Shown: positions 1-10,777 of the stretch, in pieces
How positions within the stretch are numbered: the first letter of the stretch is position 1
Layout: each line of letters begins with the position of its first letter
Source of the DNA: Pseudoips prasinana
Lineage: Eukaryota; Arthropoda; Insecta; Lepidoptera; Nolidae
Assembly: GCA_951640165.1 (NCBI GenBank)
Contig: OX621253.1
Location: 31,255,969 to 31,319,968 of the forward strand
Direction of reading: 5' to 3'
Length of the DNA: 64,000 bases
Notes under the pieces: model-generated
The model's input: only the letters and a program-made list of their open reading frames with translations
Told to the model about the DNA's origin: nothing
Database searches by the model: none
Made by a program: the position numbers and the translations under genes

Positions 1-3000
1 TTGTCTTGCGGCTCCAACGAAGTTTGTACCATTGTCCGAATACACATGTTTTGGTGTTCCTCTGCGTGCACACATCCTACTAAAAGCAGCAAGAAAGGTT
101 GTTGTTGATAAATCAGAAACCAATTCTAGGTGTATGGCTTTTGTCACCATGCAAACAAACACAGCTATGTAAGCTTTACATGTTTTGACTCCTCTTCCCT
201 TGTTTATTTTTACGTCTACATGGCCCGTAAAGTCAACCCCGGTATTGCTGAATGGTCTTGCGGGAGTAACGCGTTCTTTCGGCAAGTCTCCCATCAGCTG
301 CTCACTTTTTACGCTTTTGAACCGATGACATCTGACACATTGGCGTAGCTTATTCTTCACCGTGCGGCTTCCCCCAACGATCCAGTATTCAAGACGTAAA
401 TGCGCCAATGTAAGCCGTGCCCCACCATGTAACGTGTCACGATGAGCTTCTTCTATTATAAGTTCTGTTAACCTTCCGTTCGCCGGAAGTATGATTGGAT
501 GTTTAGATTCAGGAGGTAGAGTAGAATGTATCAAACGCCCTTTTACCCTTAATAATCCGTATTCGTCAAGGAAGGGTGTCAATTTCAAAATGTTGCTTCT
601 TGTTGATATTTGTTTATTTTTCGATAAACAATCTATTTCTTCTCCAAAATACTCTAGTTGAGTTGTCTTGAGTAATAACCGCTTCGCTTCCATTATTTCG
701 TTTGATGACAAACACAAACCTTCTTTTTTGTAGTCGGTTAAACAAGTTTTAATACCGCTATTTTTGTTACATCGTAATATATAGCTGATACGTCGAATCC
801 ATGCGAGTACTCGTATTGCGCGATTGTAATTGCTGTATTTATTTACTAAGCAGTCTATGAGTTCATTGCGCTTGTAAATCGCAACGTAGCATTTCGTTTG
901 CTTAAGGCCTTCTTTTGTTATGTAGGTCAGGATTCGTTTTTCTTCATCGAAAACTATGTTTGTTTTTAGCCATTCGGGGCCCTCCCACCAAAGTTTAAAA
1001 GTAATAAGTTGTGAAGGGGAGAGTCCTCTTGTTGCGCAGTCTGCGGCATTTTCTTCCGATTTCACATAACCCCACTGTTGCGGCGGAATAATGTTCCTTA
1101 TTTGTTCGACTCGGTTAGCAATATATTTCTCCCACCGGTTTATATCACCCTTGATCCAAGCTAAAACAACTTGTGAATCACTCCAACTGTATATTAATAA
1201 TTTGTTACCGGAAAGAGTATCCTTTACCTTTGCCATGAGTTTGGCGAGAAGGACCGCCGCGCACAGTTCCATTTTAGGTAAGGATATCTTTTTTGTTAGC
1301 GGTGCAACTTTAGTTTTGGCTGTTATAAGTGTAGTTGTATAGTGGCCATGACTATTCTTTACTCGGCTGTAAATATCACATGCCATCGCTTTCTCACTCG
1401 AATCGCAGTATCCATGAATTTCTATCTCGTTTTCAGTACTTTGCAGCCACCTTGGTATGGAAATATTACTAATAAGGGGTAGATTAGATCGCAATGCCTC
1501 CCATTCATTACACAATTCCATAGATAGTTGCTCATCCCACTCGGTTTTGTTGAGCCAAACCTTTTGAAATAATAATTTTGCCTTTATAGTTACAGGCGAC
1601 AGTAATCCCAAGGGATCGTACAGCTTGCTGATTTCCCCTAATATGATACGTTTGGTAAGGTTTTTCTTTTCCGGCAGATCCCAACGATAGGTAAATGTAT
1701 CGCTCTCCTGATTCCATCTCATTCCTAACATCTTTGAGTTACAAGTTTGTTCCGAGTTGAAATCATGGCTCGTTGTGTTATTACACCTTTGTTCTTCTTG
1801 TAAATGCTCCAAAATAGAAGGATCGTTACTCTTCCATTTTCTTAAGCTAAACTCGCCAGATTTCAATAGATCTATTAGTTGAGATACCAATAATTTTGCT
1901 GATTCGATAGAATTTTGACCATAAACTAAATCGTCCATATACATATAGTTCTGAAGGACCTTTGCTGCTTCAGGATATCGTTTACTCTCATCTTTCGCGA
2001 GTTGATGTAAAGTTCTCATTGCGAGGTAGGGAGCACAGTTCATCCCATAACTTAGGGTACACAATTTCCACTCTTGCAGTTTGTCCCGTGGGGAAAATCT
2101 CCAAAATACAGTTTGTATGTTACACTGTTGTTCGTCAAGCCATATTTGCCGATACATTTTTTCTATATCAGCCGTGAAAACATATCTATAGGTCCGCCAG
2201 TTAATTAATAAAGTTAACATGTCTTTTTGTAAGTTTGGACCCGTATACATGCAGTCATTAAGGCTATGGCTGTTGTTAGCTCGGTAGGATGCGTTGAATA
2301 CAACTCTTAGTTTAGTTGTAGTTGATTCTTCCCGCCACACACCGTGATGGGGTAGATAAAGGCGACCCTCAGCCTCTGACGTCATAGGTTTCATATGATC
2401 CATGGATATGTACTCGTTTATGAAACGTTGGTATTCCTTGCTAAGTTCCCGGTTCTTAAGCAATTTCTTCTCAAGTTGTAGAAACTGAGCGAGTACGGGT
2501 TGCTTGTTAACCGGTAGACGGGATACAGCATTCGGTTTGATAGGCAGTTTTACCACATATCTTCCATCTGTCCGTCTAGTAGTTGTCGCACGATAATATT
2601 CTTCGCAATGTTGTTCTTCTGTATTTAACGAAGAAGGGTCCGAAATCTCTTCAGTTTCCCAGAATCGTGATATGTTTTCTATGTCGTTAAGTGTGACACA
2701 ACAATTAAAAGTTTTCACGTTGCCGCTTAAAATCCAACCGAGTCTAGTTTGTTGAGCCACCGGATATGTACTATTACATCTTATAATTCCATCTAAAATT
2801 ATTTCCGAATATACTTGCGCACTCAAAAGCATATCGATTGGCCCGGACGTATTAAAGTTAGGATCGGCTAAATTTATATTTTGTAGATAAGTCCAGCTTT
2901 CTACTGAAAATGATGTCGATGGTAAATTGTTAACCAGTTTCTTCATAATGAGTGGTTGTAAGTTAAATGTATAATCCGAATGTATTGACTTACATTCTAG

Positions 3001-4956
3001 GTTCAACGAGCCTTTACAACTTCCGCTTAGTGATCCGACACCCGACACTATGGCACTCACTTGTTGTCGCGGTAACCTCAAGCGCTGGGCGGCATTTTCA
3101 GTTATAAGACTTACTTGTGAGCTTTGATCTAGCAAACCTCTTAAGTAGATATACTCGCCATCGATTGTTTTTACCTTGAGCAGTACAGTTGTTAACAAAA
3201 CTTCCATGCCCTCGTTAGTAATGTTGTTCACCCCTCGCGCAGAGGTACTTGTCGATGGGGTAGATTGCGAATTACCAGGTTGTTCCATTGTTTCATGCAG
3301 CAAAGTATGATGAAGCTTATGACATATCCTACATGTTTTCATTGACGTACATTGTTTTTCGCCGTGACTGTACAAACAATTTTTGCAAACACGCAAATTC
3401 CGAACGCAGTCTCGGCGCCCCTTTTCTGTCATAGCCAAGAACTTTTCGCATTTCATCAAAACATGGTCAGTTTTGCAAATCGGGCAATTTTTTGCTGTTG
3501 TCAAGAAGGTTTTGTGTGATTTGTATGAGTTGTTAAAGTACGATGACCTTTGTGCATTATATTTATTATAGTTATTGTTACTGCGATTTTCGTAACTATT
3601 TTTGTTATGTTTTTCTAACATGTTATTCTTCTCCGGACTGAAAGATTTTGGACTACCTTTTTGTGTAGCCTCCAGTGCCATGAACTTGGATTCCAGAAAC
3701 TTTGAAAATTCTTGTAGGTCGGGAAAACCTCTCGGCTCTTTAAGATCTTTTATATATTCGTTATACGTAACGCTATCCAGTTTCTGTGACAAAAGATGTA
3801 CTACCAGCGGATCCCATTGTGTAATATCTAATCCGATGTTTGTCAATCCGTTCAGACACTCTAGCATGACGTCATGAAGTTTTCGTATACTGGCGGCATT
3901 TGCTTGTTGAATGTTAGATTGGTTTAGTAGAGTATTTACATAAGATGTAAATAAAAGTCTTTTGTTGTCGTAACGGTGAGTAATTATGTCCCAACAGGAA
4001 GTATAATTCTCGGCACTGATGCTAAGATGCTGGATTAACTTCTCTGCTTCGCCCTTTAATTTGGACTTCAAATGCTGCATTTTTTGGGCCTTAGAAAGTA
4101 TAGGGTTGTTATGTACGCTTTCCGTATAGAGGTCCCGAAAACTTAACCATTGATTATAGTTGCCATAAAAATCCGGTATTATGATTTTCGGCGTAGACTT
4201 TTCATAATGAGCATTGTTCCATATGGTGTGTTGTATTTTCTTACGTATGTTGTCATAAATATTTTCTAATATATCATACTTTTGTCTATACTTAGGGTCT
4301 TCTTCCTGTAGCCAATAATCTAGCTGCCAGTGTGCTTTCTCCACTTGTTGCCATTTAGATTTTATGATAGTTAGATTATCTTCCAATTCCCATTTTTCCA
4401 AAGATGTTGACAAATCCATCTTTTCCACGGCTCTTTCAAAAGCTCTAAAGTTACAGTACTGCACTCGCAAAAGATCCTGTTCCTTTTCCGACGATTCGTC
4501 CGTTTTTCGAGGCGGTACGTTGAAGTCCCCTTCATCGAAACTAAATCTCGTAGTAAGTTTAGCGTCGCTCGTAACTGAAGAAGTTCCTGTCTTACTTGTA
4601 CTCTGAGGGGGTAGCTCCTCCTTACTAGCTGTTATTGTTGCTTTAGTCGGTGTCGCCGATGTAAGCTCCGACTTACGTTGTAGTATGTCTTGTAAAACAC
4701 TCTCATACATACGTTTTGTGTTGTTAAAAACGTCGTCTATAAAGTATTGGCTTTCCGTTGTTCCGGTCGATTCCAATAGTTGGTGGTTATGAACGAATTG
4801 TTCCCAACAGTTGTTTAGTCTCGTAAGACGCTCTTCTAGATATTCTAAGGTCTTCCTAGTAGGGCTGTCTTTCTTGTAGTTAGCACATATTTGTTTTAAC
4901 GTGCAAAAAGTAGCCTCTTGTTGGCTCATAACCTCCTCGAAATTTTGACCCATCAT
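1..4956 (-). CDS. BEL/Pao LTR retrotransposon gag-pol polyprotein (3' end outside window)
   Basis: Translating the minus strand from an ATG-ATG pair at 4956/4953 gives 1652 codons with no stop seen, running off the left edge in frame. In order it shows a long gag region; Cys/His knuckles around residues 485-560 (CPICKTDHVLMKC, then CKNC and CRICHKLHH); an aspartic-protease-like LLDQSSQVSLI near residue 610, with DQSS where retroviral proteases have DTG/DSG; reverse transcriptase with QNYMYMDDLVYG near residue 1005; an RNase H/A17-type region; an HH-CC integrase zinc domain (CVRCHRF); and integrase core residues in VDFTG and SDNGTNF near the edge. The third catalytic acidic residue of the integrase lies beyond the window. 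The order gag-PR-RT-RH-IN and the motifs are those of BEL/Pao elements. The open frame suggests a young copy. Translation was done by eye, so a rare frame error cannot be excluded. Confidence 0.93.
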   Translation of the reverse strand, partial: MMGQNFEEVMSQQEATFCTLKQICANYKKDSPTRKTLEYLEERLTRLNNCWEQFVHNHQLLESTGTTESQYFIDDVFNNTKRMYESVLQDILQRKSELTSATPTKATITASKEELPPQSTSKTGTSSVTSDAKLTTRFSFDEGDFNVPPRKTDESSEKEQDLLRVQYCNFRAFERAVEKMDLSTSLEKWELEDNLTIIKSKWQQVEKAHWQLDYWLQEEDPKYRQKYDILENIYDNIRKKIQHTIWNNAHYEKSTPKIIIPDFYGNYNQWLSFRDLYTESVHNNPILSKAQKMQHLKSKLKGEAEKLIQHLSISAENYTSCWDIITHRYDNKRLLFTSYVNTLLNQSNIQQANAASIRKLHDVMLECLNGLTNIGLDITQWDPLVVHLLSQKLDSVTYNEYIKDLKEPRGFPDLQEFSKFLESKFMALEATQKGSPKSFSPEKNNMLEKHNKNSYENRSNNNYNKYNAQRSSYFNNSYKSHKTFLTTAKNCPICKTDHVLMKCEKFLAMTEKGRRDCVRNLRVCKNCLYSHGEKQCTSMKTCRICHKLHHTLLHETMEQPGNSQSTPSTSTSARGVNNITNEGMEVLLTTVLLKVKTIDGEYIYLRGLLDQSSQVSLITENAAQRLRLPRQQVSAIVSGVGSLSGSCKGSLNLECKSIHSDYTFNLQPLIMKKLVNNLPSTSFSVESWTYLQNINLADPNFNTSGPIDMLLSAQVYSEIILDGIIRCNSTYPVAQQTRLGWILSGNVKTFNCCVTLNDIENISRFWETEEISDPSSLNTEEQHCEEYYRATTTRRTDGRYVVKLPIKPNAVSRLPVNKQPVLAQFLQLEKKLLKNRELSKEYQRFINEYISMDHMKPMTSEAEGRLYLPHHGVWREESTTTKLRVVFNASYRANNSHSLNDCMYTGPNLQKDMLTLLINWRTYRYVFTADIEKMYRQIWLDEQQCNIQTVFWRFSPRDKLQEWKLCTLSYGMNCAPYLAMRTLHQLAKDESKRYPEAAKVLQNYMYMDDLVYGQNSIESAKLLVSQLIDLLKSGEFSLRKWKSNDPSILEHLQEEQRCNNTTSHDFNSEQTCNSKMLGMRWNQESDTFTYRWDLPEKKNLTKRIILGEISKLYDPLGLLSPVTIKAKLLFQKVWLNKTEWDEQLSMELCNEWEALRSNLPLISNISIPRWLQSTENEIEIHGYCDSSEKAMACDIYSRVKNSHGHYTTTLITAKTKVAPLTKKISLPKMELCAAVLLAKLMAKVKDTLSGNKLLIYSWSDSQVVLAWIKGDINRWEKYIANRVEQIRNIIPPQQWGYVKSEENAADCATRGLSPSQLITFKLWWEGPEWLKTNIVFDEEKRILTYITKEGLKQTKCYVAIYKRNELIDCLVNKYSNYNRAIRVLAWIRRISYILRCNKNSGIKTCLTDYKKEGLCLSSNEIMEAKRLLLKTTQLEYFGEEIDCLSKNKQISTRSNILKLTPFLDEYGLLRVKGRLIHSTLPPESKHPIILPANGRLTELIIEEAHRDTLHGGARLTLAHLRLEYWIVGGSRTVKNKLRQCVRCHRFKSVKSEQLMGDLPKERVTPARPFSNTGVDFTGHVDVKINKGRGVKTCKAYIAVFVCMVTKAIHLELVSDLSTTTFLAAFSRMCARRGTPKHVYSDNGTNFVGAARQ

Positions 4957-5219
4957 TGTTAATTAGTTACTTAGTTAAAGTAATAGTTATAGCAAGCCTT
5001 CAGTAGTTGTTTCACCGTAGGCACTAGTTCAGTTTTTTTTTTTTGCAATATGTTCGCAGATTGTAGTTAGTATTGGTACTTACTGTGTTTAGTTCCTCGT
5101 CCGATATGTGCGTCTTTGTCTCAATCCAACTGGGGCGACCCGCTTCTGGGAGACCAGTTCGACCGATTCGCTATCGGCACTAAGAACACTGCCACACGTA
5201 GTACCAGCACTTTTCACTT
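4957..5219 (-). other. BEL/Pao 5' leader between primer binding site and gag
   Basis: This non-coding stretch lies between the putative primer binding site and the gag start codon. It includes a run of T on the plus strand near 5033-5043. No splice or packaging signal could be recognised. Confidence 0.6.
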
Positions 5220-5231
5220 CTCGAAGGACCA
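5220..5231 (-). other. primer binding site, tRNA-Tyr type
   Basis: The minus strand reads TGGTCCTTCGAG, the complement of a tRNA 3' end CTCGAAGGA-CCA. Eukaryotic tRNA-Tyr begins CCTTCGA and ends TCGAAGGACCA, so tRNA-Tyr is the likely primer. The site sits a few bases inside the probable LTR edge, as expected. The tRNA identity rests on general knowledge of tRNA sequences and was not searched. Confidence 0.65.
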
Positions 5232-5238
5232 AAACGGA

Positions 5239-5541
5239 TGTACGGGTCTCGAGGTGGTGTGTAGATAAACGAGTTGAGTTGACTTAAAACCACGTTTATT
5301 ACTCAAGTATACAATATAAGTTATTTGGATGCTAATCTGTTCGTTGTTATTGTTATTTGTCAACTAACTATATTAATGTCGAAAGTATGTATAAGTAATG
5401 CGCCGAAACTAGGTTAAGGCGGCGTAAGCAAAATAAGCCTGTACGTGAACCGTACAGTAGTATTAATACCACTTAGATAGAGTAAAAAGTGGTGCTAACT
5501 CACGAGTTTTGCCACAACTTGGAATACAACAACTTCTCACA
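5239..5541 (-). repeat. probable 5' LTR of the BEL/Pao element
   Basis: On the element strand the LTR should end just before the primer binding site; the best end is ...CCCGTACA at 5239. The outer end is one of several TGT starts between about 5528 and 5541. The partner LTR is outside the window, so the borders are inferred from TG...CA and from position only. Confidence 0.5.
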
Positions 5542-6945
5542 GAGCCGGTCATAATGAATTCTATGATCCGCAACGCAACGCCAATGTCCAAATCAACAAG
5601 AAAGTCTGACAATGAGTACTGCAGGAGTCAGGGGTGCTGAGAGGTATCTTCGGAGTCCGGGGGTGTAGCCAAATCGTCGTAATTTTCGAATGTAAAGATG
5701 TTGAGCACATTCACGAAACGAAAACCGTAACCTCCGAGCAATAACAAACTTCCTCTGAAACCGAACCGAAACGGAATGACATGAGTGACAGTGACATGAC
5801 AGTTTTATTGCCAAGAAGGCGATATTTACGATCCAATACAAAAAATAAAAGCGATCGGGTTAGAAATCAGCAAAAGTCAAATATAAAGTAAAAGTGGTAA
5901 GATTAAGGAGATATTAAAAATATACAAAGAGGTAATTGACAACATTTCATATTTTTAACTGGCATATATTATTGCGTTATTTAAAAGTAAATCCAAAACT
6001 AGGACACCCATATTTTTTTCTTTTTGCAAAATAATGAACTTTTCATTCATAATTTCAACTTTGTAATTCGATGTATTTTAAAAAGACGTAAGCGGCAAAT
6101 GACGGCATAATAACGGTGGAATAACAATTTTTTTGCTTTAAAGTAACCCGTCAAAAAAAAATCACTGTCTTGTCAAACTCGTTGGAGCCTAAACTTGTTT
6201 ACGGGGTTTTTGGCGCCAACGCGGAAAAGGACGCATCGAGGCTATGTTTTATTTTCAAAAACTGGTGTAAATTCGAGTTTTTATGTGTAAATATGGTGGA
6301 TTTTTAGTCATAACATCTTCGACAACGTACACAAGTGGAGGAAAGTGCGATATTGCCGTGAATTGTGATTTTCCGTGTTGAAACCAAAACTCCATAGAAG
6401 CCTCTAGTAAAGTCTCCACTGCTTTACTGGGGTAGGACTATGACTTGACTGTGACGGACGTGATGGACATGACTGTGACGGACATGACTGACTGACTTTG
6501 AAACAGAAACATTACAACTGAAGACGAGGCGGTATGGTCACAGACCTTAGCCTACCCAAAGAGGGCAAAAATTATAAAAAAAAAAAAACTAAACTTGTTT
6601 ACGTTTGTTTAATGTTTTCAATTTCAAATTAAATTAAAATCGTCAATATTAAATTCGTTTCCAGTGTTATTATCCTTATTATGTTTCATTAAGTCACCAT
6701 GAAAGTTCTTCTTCTTCTTTTTATAAATGGCAATTAGTGCCGATGTCGACAATAATATTCTGTACGCAGTACGAAATTTAAGACCGTGAGTGACAATCGT
6801 AGACAGAGAAACTAAGGCTTCTCTGTCCTACGGTGACAATTGAGATTGTTTGATGTTAATGTTTTCGTTTAAAACATTGGAATGCTTAGGCAAAGGAAAC
6901 TACCTCGTCCGCCGCATTAGTGAAGTCACACCTTTTTTGTTTTTA
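5542..6945. other. no gene recognised
   Basis: AT-rich sequence with short imperfect runs such as GTGACGGACATGACTG near 6420-6500. No coding frame with recognisable motifs and no transposon ends were found. Confidence 0.5.
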
Positions 6946-7123
6946 TTTTTTTTCCTAAGAAATGAAGCAATAAAAAAATATCAAGTGTCAGTTTTGAAAT
7001 GTTGACAACATTTCAAAACTGACACCACCTTAAAACTAAAATACCGTTTCTTTATTTTTGTATCCTGAGTTCAAATATATTTTTTTTATATTTTTTTATT
7101 GCTTCATTTCTGAGGAAAAAAAA
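6946..7123. repeat. nested palindrome, possible MITE-like structure
   Basis: An outer pair of about 36-bp arms (6946-6981 and 7088-7123, one mismatch) encloses an inner perfect palindrome at 6985-7025 with 20-bp arms and a one-base centre. No convincing target site duplication was seen. It could be a small foldback element or an inverted duplication. Confidence 0.6.
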
Positions 7124-7222
7124 TGTTGTTGTTCTTCTTTTTTTTAAAAATGGCAAAAGTAAAGATGTCGATGATTCTGGTAATTGTAATTAGTAGTGTG
7201 CAGACGCCAGCACATCTAGCTA

Positions 7223-7295
7223 CCCCAATCTGTCAAATTTCCTCAATTTCTCAACTCAAGCTCACTTTCAATTGGGGAAATTTGACAGATTGGGA
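7223..7295. repeat. inverted repeat at the start of the copia remnant
   Basis: Arms CCCAATCTGTCAAATTTCC (from 7224) and GGAAATTTGACAGATTGGG (ending near 7294) match with one or two differences, and the loop is about 20 bp. The structure lies inside the first 60 codons of the long frame beginning at 7123, so that N-terminus is probably not copia protein. Confidence 0.6.
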
Positions 7296-7332
7296 TTGGA
7301 ATATAAAGCCACCTTCATCTGTTGAAGTCAAT

Positions 7333-8463
7333 GTACTGACGATCCATGATTTATTACAGATATATCACGAGAGGTTAGCACACCAAAGCAAACTCCATGT
7401 GAAGAAAGTTATAGAGAGAGAACTTGGAATCAAGGTACCGAACAACACACGAGAATTTTGTGAAGGTTGTAGCTTCGGACAAATGCACAGACAACCTTTT
7501 GGAACTAGAGATAGAGCAAAATTACCTGGTGAGATTATTAACTCTGATGTGTGTGGATCATTTCCATTCTCCTATAAAGGATACCGATATTTCGTCCTAT
7601 CTAAAGACGATTTTAGTAAATACCGCTACGTTTACTTTATGAAACAACATTCTGAAGTCTACTCAAAGCTTCAACAATTGTTAGAAGAAACTAAGGTAGC
7701 CGGTCATGTAGTTAAGGAACTTTTAAGCGACAACGGTGGAGAGTTCGATAGCAAGAAAACTCGGACAATACTGCAGAAAACTGGCATAAAGCAAAGGTTA
7801 GTAATGCCATACACACCACAACAGAATGGGTGCAGTGAACGAGAAAATCTAACGCTCGTTGAAGCCGCCCGAGCTATGATGTATGCGCACGAAGAGCTGC
7901 CAACCGCCTGTTGGGCAGAGCTCATAAGTACAGCAGCATATGTTCTGAACAGAACTGGACGTACATCCGTGGATGAAAAAACACCTTATGAGATATGGTA
8001 TAAGAAGAAGCCAAAGATTAAACATTTGAGAATTATCGGAAGTCCTTGCTACGCCCATGTACCCAAGCAGAAACGTAAAAAGTTGGATAAGAAATCAGTG
8101 AAATGTATATTATTCGGCTATGATGGTGATGATGGGTATCGTCTTATTAGTACAGATAAGAATAGACATACATTGATACGTTCGAGAGATGTCGTATTTC
8201 AAGAGTTACCAATTACCCGGACTGACACTAAAGTAAATGTCAGAGCAAATCCTATTGAAGAGATAACTCTTCGTAGACCGCAGAATCTTGCTGCAAGGGA
8301 GGAGAATAGTCGAACAATTCATGATGTAAGGGAGGAAGGAAATGAAACTACTGATATATTTCAAGAGTGTGTACCTCCTGAATCGTTTGAAGATACAGAT
8401 GAGATAGAGGAAACTATCAATATTCCTGAGCAATCTTTAGAAACCGAAGATCAGCGAGCGTGA
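7333..8463 (+). pseudogene. copia GAG-pre-integrase and integrase core
   Basis: The frame reads through LLQIYHERLAHQSKL, the GAG-pre-integrase zinc motif (CEGCSFGQMHRQPF) and an integrase core with the catalytic series NSDVCGSF, LLSDNGGEFD and NGCSEREN (D, D, E). A typical LLFGYDG-like C-terminal stretch follows (ILFGYDGDDGYRLIS). An acidic linker leads to a stop at 8461. The open frame begins at 7123, but its first ~60 residues derive from an inverted repeat and are unlike copia, so homology is taken from about 7333. The integrase residues are intact although the element as a whole is dead. Confidence 0.88.
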
Positions 8464-9667
8464 GAGCGTGTAGAAGGTACTAATGAAGATGTAATTTTGC
8501 AAGATAGTGAAATAGAAAGTCAAGGTAGAATAACTCTTAGAGATAGATCTACGTTGCGACCACCTGCTAAACTTAACGACTATGTTATGACTTCTGTAGA
8601 CGACCTAAATGATTTGTATGAACCTATACAACCTACAACGAAGTATTAAAGAGTCAAGACAAGGAGCATTGGATGAAAGCAATGAAAAGTGACATCAAAT
8701 CTTTAGAAGAGAATAAAACCTGGATTCTAACTGATCTACCCAAGAGTCGCAAAGCTATTTCCTGCAAATGGATCTATAAAGTAAAAACAAACGCAGATGG
8801 TTCGATTGATAAATACAAAGCAAGGCTTGTTGCTCGAGGATTTTTGCAAAACTAGGAGTGGATTACGACGAAACATTTACCCGAGTGGCAAAGATGACGA
8901 CTATCAGGTCTGTCATAAGCGTTGCGGCAAACAAAGCTATGTCACTCACACAGTTCGACGTCTCTACAGCATTTCTCAATGGCACTCTTGAAGAAGAGAT
9001 ATACATGAAACAGCCTGAAGGTATGAGTGACGGGACTAATCGAGTCTGTAAGTTAAAGCCTCTATGGATTAAAGCAAGCACCAAGATGCTGGAACAAATT
9101 TATCGTGGACTACTTGAAAAGCATAGGCTTTCAACAAAGTCAAACAGATCCGTGCTTATTTATACGGAAACGTGTACGGCCTAAGATCATCCTAGCATTG
9201 TATGTCGATGATTGGTAGCCTCAACAAACCAAAAGGATGCGGATAAGTTTCTAACAGAGCTTAAACGAAGGTTTAAGATTACCGTAAAACCTGCAGATTA
9301 CTATCTGGGTTGGCAACTAAAACGTAAAGACGATGGCTCGATAAGTATAACTCAAAGGCACTACACAGAAAAAGTTTTAGCGCTATTTAGAATGAGTAGC
9401 TGTAAGACAGTGGCTACGCCAATAATCAAAGATCCTGAGCAAGGACCAACGGACAGGGAGGAAATTGACGAGAAGTCATATCCCTATAGACAAGCCGTTG
9501 GAGCTCTTGCGTACCTCATGGTTGTTTCACGACCAGATATTGCCTACGCCGTCGGTGTTGTCTCAAGATCGTTAGAGAACCCTGCCAAAGATGTGTTAAA
9601 GATGAAGCGTATAATGTGCTACCTACAAGGAACTCAAGGTACAAGTTATGGAATAACGTTTGTTTGA
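8464..9667 (+). pseudogene. copia reverse transcriptase remnant
   Basis: RVT_2-type sequence continues in three frames. EHWMKAMKSDIKSLEENKTW and KYKARLVARGF are followed by a one-base frameshift at about 8852, then YDETFTRVAKMTT and FDVSTAFLNGTLEEEIYMKQ. More frameshifts occur around 9060-9200, and the catalytic YVDD is at about 9201-9212, directly followed by a stop in that frame. The thumb resumes at 9212 (DYYLGWQLKR, RPDIAYAVGVVSR, IMCYLQGT) and ends at 9667. At least four disabling changes make this non-functional. Confidence 0.88.
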
Positions 9668-9860
9668 GAGTGTGCGGAAGTCCTGCAGGTCTTAGCAGGA
9701 TAAAAACAGCGTGTTTGTAATAAATCTGTATTACGATTTACAAGGAATAATATGAACGACTGTCGAGGCGGACGGTGACGCAGTGCGGGGCGCACCGGTG
9801 CGCGAGGCGCGGTGTGCTGTGTCCCGCCCCCTCGCCTCCTCCGTCGCCTGCGCTGACGAT
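9668..9860 (+). repeat. foreign GC-rich block inside copia
   Basis: The copia protein normally passes from YGITF to the RNase H start (LEAYSDSDH) within about 10-20 residues. Here about 190 bp intervene, and the last ~100 bp are strikingly GC-rich (CGCACCGGTGCGCGAGGCGC) against AT-rich flanks. No clear target duplication was found. It may be a SINE or a retroelement end, but I do not recognise the family. Confidence 0.55.
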
Positions 9861-10371
9861 GTATATTGTCCTAGACACGTTCAAGAAGGACTATCAGAAA
9901 GGTGTATTGGAAGCGTACAGTGACTCAGATCATACAGGTGCTGTTAGGGATTGTCGCTCAACAAGTGGCATCCTTTGCATGTACGCTGGCGGAGCAATTG
10001 CCTGGGCAAGTAGAATACAGTCATCAGTGGCGATCTCCACGACTGAAGCTGAAATTATCGCAGCAAGTGAAACAGCACGTGAAGTGGTATGGTTAGAGAA
10101 ATTGTTTAGGGAAATTACTGCTCTAAAAGAAATACCGGTCTTAAAAATAGACAATGACGCTGCTGTTAAATTGGCTTCAAATCCGGAACTGCATCAGAGA
10201 ACGAAGCATATTGCAGTAAGACATTTTTATGTGAGAGAACTTGTCGCAGATGGGAAGCTGAAAGTCATACACGTAGGAACAAACCTACAAAGTGCAGATT
10301 TGCTCACGAAGCATCTTGGCAGACCGATAATCCAAACGATATTGGACCGGATAGGCTTACAGTGTACATAG
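9861..10371 (+). pseudogene. copia RNase H domain
   Basis: The frame carries the copia RNase H signature: YSDSDHTGAVRDCRSTSG, then AWASRIQSSVAISTTEAE, KIDNDAAVKLASNP, RTKHIAVRHFYVRELV and SADLLTKHLGR, ending at a stop before 10372. This section is uninterrupted, but it is cut off from the polymerase by the foreign block. The ATG at 9775 lies in that block and is not the true start. Confidence 0.88.
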
Positions 10372-10390
10372 TTAATTTTTATAGACTCTA

Positions 10391-10561
10391 CAAAAAGGGA
10401 GGATCTTAAAGAAGGTCATATTCCATATAAAAATGTTATAAGCCTCTATAGTATTTGTATTGTCAATAAAAAAGAATAAAGGTGACAAGACAAAATGTCG
10501 GTTGTGTAAGAAAAAACATTTTATTATTTTATTTATAATTCACGCCCAGAGATTAATCTCA
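10391..10561 (+). repeat. copia polypurine tract and putative 3' LTR
   Basis: CAAAAAGGGAGGATC at about 10391-10405 resembles a polypurine tract. A segment starting TGTTATAAG (about 10434) and ending CTCAACA (about 10561) could be a short LTR with TGTT...AACA ends. No second copy exists in the window, so the borders are tentative. Confidence 0.35.
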
Positions 10562-10777
10562 ACAACCAATACATTCACCGGTAAACACTGATGTTTCAGG
10601 GGGGATTTTACTTTTTGAACGATATTATATTGGACATGATAAACTCGAACCCCAACAAACTCATTTGATTGCTGCTGCTGGAGGCATCGGTGTAAATTTT
10701 TTTTTCATATTTCAGTTTCTTGTACAATAGAATTAAAATATGCGTTCACATTATGTCTTTCCAAACATAACGTAATC

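Larger units (their letters stand above)
7333..10561 (+). mobile_element. degenerate Ty1/copia retrotransposon (gag and protease missing)
   Basis: The order GAG-pre-integrase, integrase, reverse transcriptase, RNase H is that of Ty1/copia. The 5' part (LTR, gag, protease) is not present. The coding region is broken by a stop at 8461, frameshifts near 8640, 8850, 9060 and 9210, and a foreign block at about 9667-9860. Confidence 0.9.

Noticed and set aside
1532..1717. Minus-strand frame of 61 codons
   Set aside because: Lies inside the BEL/Pao polyprotein in another frame.
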